Shown here: piece after piece, positions 43,029-43,227 of the stretch
Numbering within the stretch: position 1 is the first letter of the stretch
Layout of the letters: each line of letters starts with the position of its first letter
Source of the DNA: Helicobacteraceae bacterium
GTDB lineage: Bacteria > Campylobacterota > Campylobacteria > Campylobacterales > Sulfurimonadaceae
Reading direction: 5' to 3'
Length of the DNA stretch: 43,227 nucleotides
Assembly (NCBI GenBank): GCA_015488775.1
Contig: WFNF01000028.1
Coordinates: 1-43,227 of the forward strand
Position numbers and translations under genes: made by a program
Notes under the pieces: generated by a model
Seen by the model: the letters and a program-made list of their open reading frames with translations, nothing else
The model's database searches: none
Told to the model about the DNA's origin: nothing

Positions 43029-43227
43029 TTGAAAAAACTTTTTTTTATTTTTTTAGTAAGTTTAAACTTTATCTCTTGTGAAGCTCAAAAAAGCGATAAA
43101 GAAGAAGTTTTTACTCTAAACAATACATACTGGGAGCTTGAAAACTACTCTGTAAATTCTGATCAAAAAAAGATTATTACTTCAACATTTTATACTTTAA
43201 AGTTTAGTTCTAAGTTTGGAGATATTG
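43029..43227 (+). CDS. META/HslJ-like lipoprotein, 5' part
   Basis: The frame runs off the window after 66 codons. A TTG start directly abuts the exonuclease stop (TAATTG). The signal MKKLFFIFLVSLNFISC has lipobox-like FISC. The mature start NNTYWELENYSV resembles the first strand of META domains (L-x-x-TxWxL), found in HslJ and other envelope lipoproteins. A META family assignment on one strand is tentative. The 3' end is missing because of the window edge, not by mutation. Confidence 0.6.
   Translation, partial: MKKLFFIFLVSLNFISCEAQKSDKEEVFTLNNTYWELENYSVNSDQKKIITSTFYTLKFSSKFGDI

Noticed and set aside
1-43227. tRNA, rRNA, CRISPR arrays, insertion sequences, prophage or integrase
   Set aside because: Intergenic gaps were read for cloverleaf-like or regularly repeated sequence and proteins for transposase/integrase motifs; none seen.

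Overview
The window is a gene-dense, AT-rich (roughly 30 % GC by eye) stretch of a bacterial chromosome, about 53 genes with no gap longer than about 290 bases. Gene content points to a free-living Campylobacterota (Epsilonproteobacteria), most like Sulfurimonas and relatives. The evidence is a two-gene grpE-dnaK heat-shock unit with an HspR-type operator, a ctpA-purC-purS-purQ block, a DnaX ending in an xxPMVKKAQELFE-type tail, SD-led TTG starts, and a large load of small lipoproteins and beta-barrel outer-membrane proteins. The organism is inferred from protein style and was not confirmed by a search. I see no tRNA, rRNA, CRISPR array, transposase, integrase or prophage.

Layout. 1-2170 (+): cysK, a PabC-like class IV aminotransferase and an unknown gene, after a possible divergent partial gene. 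2180-5919 (-): one operon reading NERD/SF1-like ATPase, msrB, small beta-barrel protein, periplasmic cyclophilin, tyrA. Its leader carries a 17-bp inverted repeat with mutually exclusive pairing. 6062-6705 (-): HU and a 61-codon gene with a structured leader. 6994-7296 (+): a DUF2511/YebY-like lipoprotein behind two abutting perfect palindromes. 7277-10191 (-): class III nucleotidyl-cyclase-like protein, coiled-coil protein, FapA/DUF342 protein. 10269-15549 (+): pyk, unknown, prs, lepA, comF. 15568-17121 (-): DASS (SLC13) anion transporter and a 43-residue lipoprotein. 17245-19801 (+): HAIR operator over a consensus sigma70 promoter, then grpE and dnaK. 19940-21155 (+): periplasmic ankyrin protein and an orphan ABC ATPase. 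21106-26161 (-): ctpA, purC, purS, purQ, an SH3-domain membrane protein, plsC, crcB. 26386-30654 (+): a 1422-residue lipoprotein with cadherin-like repeats and two sets of seven FG-GAP blades. 30663-33275: a YchJ-like SEC-C protein (-) and a PAS-PAS-GGDEF-EAL protein (+). 33345-37013: two beta-barrel proteins, a small periplasmic protein and a 684-residue Ig-like lipoprotein. 37298-39064 (+): dnaX with an A10 tract. 39067-41815 (-): amidase, DUF819 permease and dipeptide epimerase, probably a peptidoglycan-peptide salvage unit. 41851-43227 (+): an unknown gene, a DnaQ-type exonuclease and the start of a META-like lipoprotein.

Most genes are housekeeping: cysteine, tyrosine, purine and PRPP synthesis, glycolysis, translation, chaperones, replication and cell-envelope upkeep. 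The most unusual parts are the cyclase-like/coiled-coil/FapA operon, the tightly coupled amidase-DUF819-epimerase operon, the NERD-like/SF1-like gene with its switch-like leader, the HAIR-controlled heat-shock promoter without hrcA next to it, the dnaX A10 tract, and a repeated pattern of hairpins folded across the stop codons of convergent genes.
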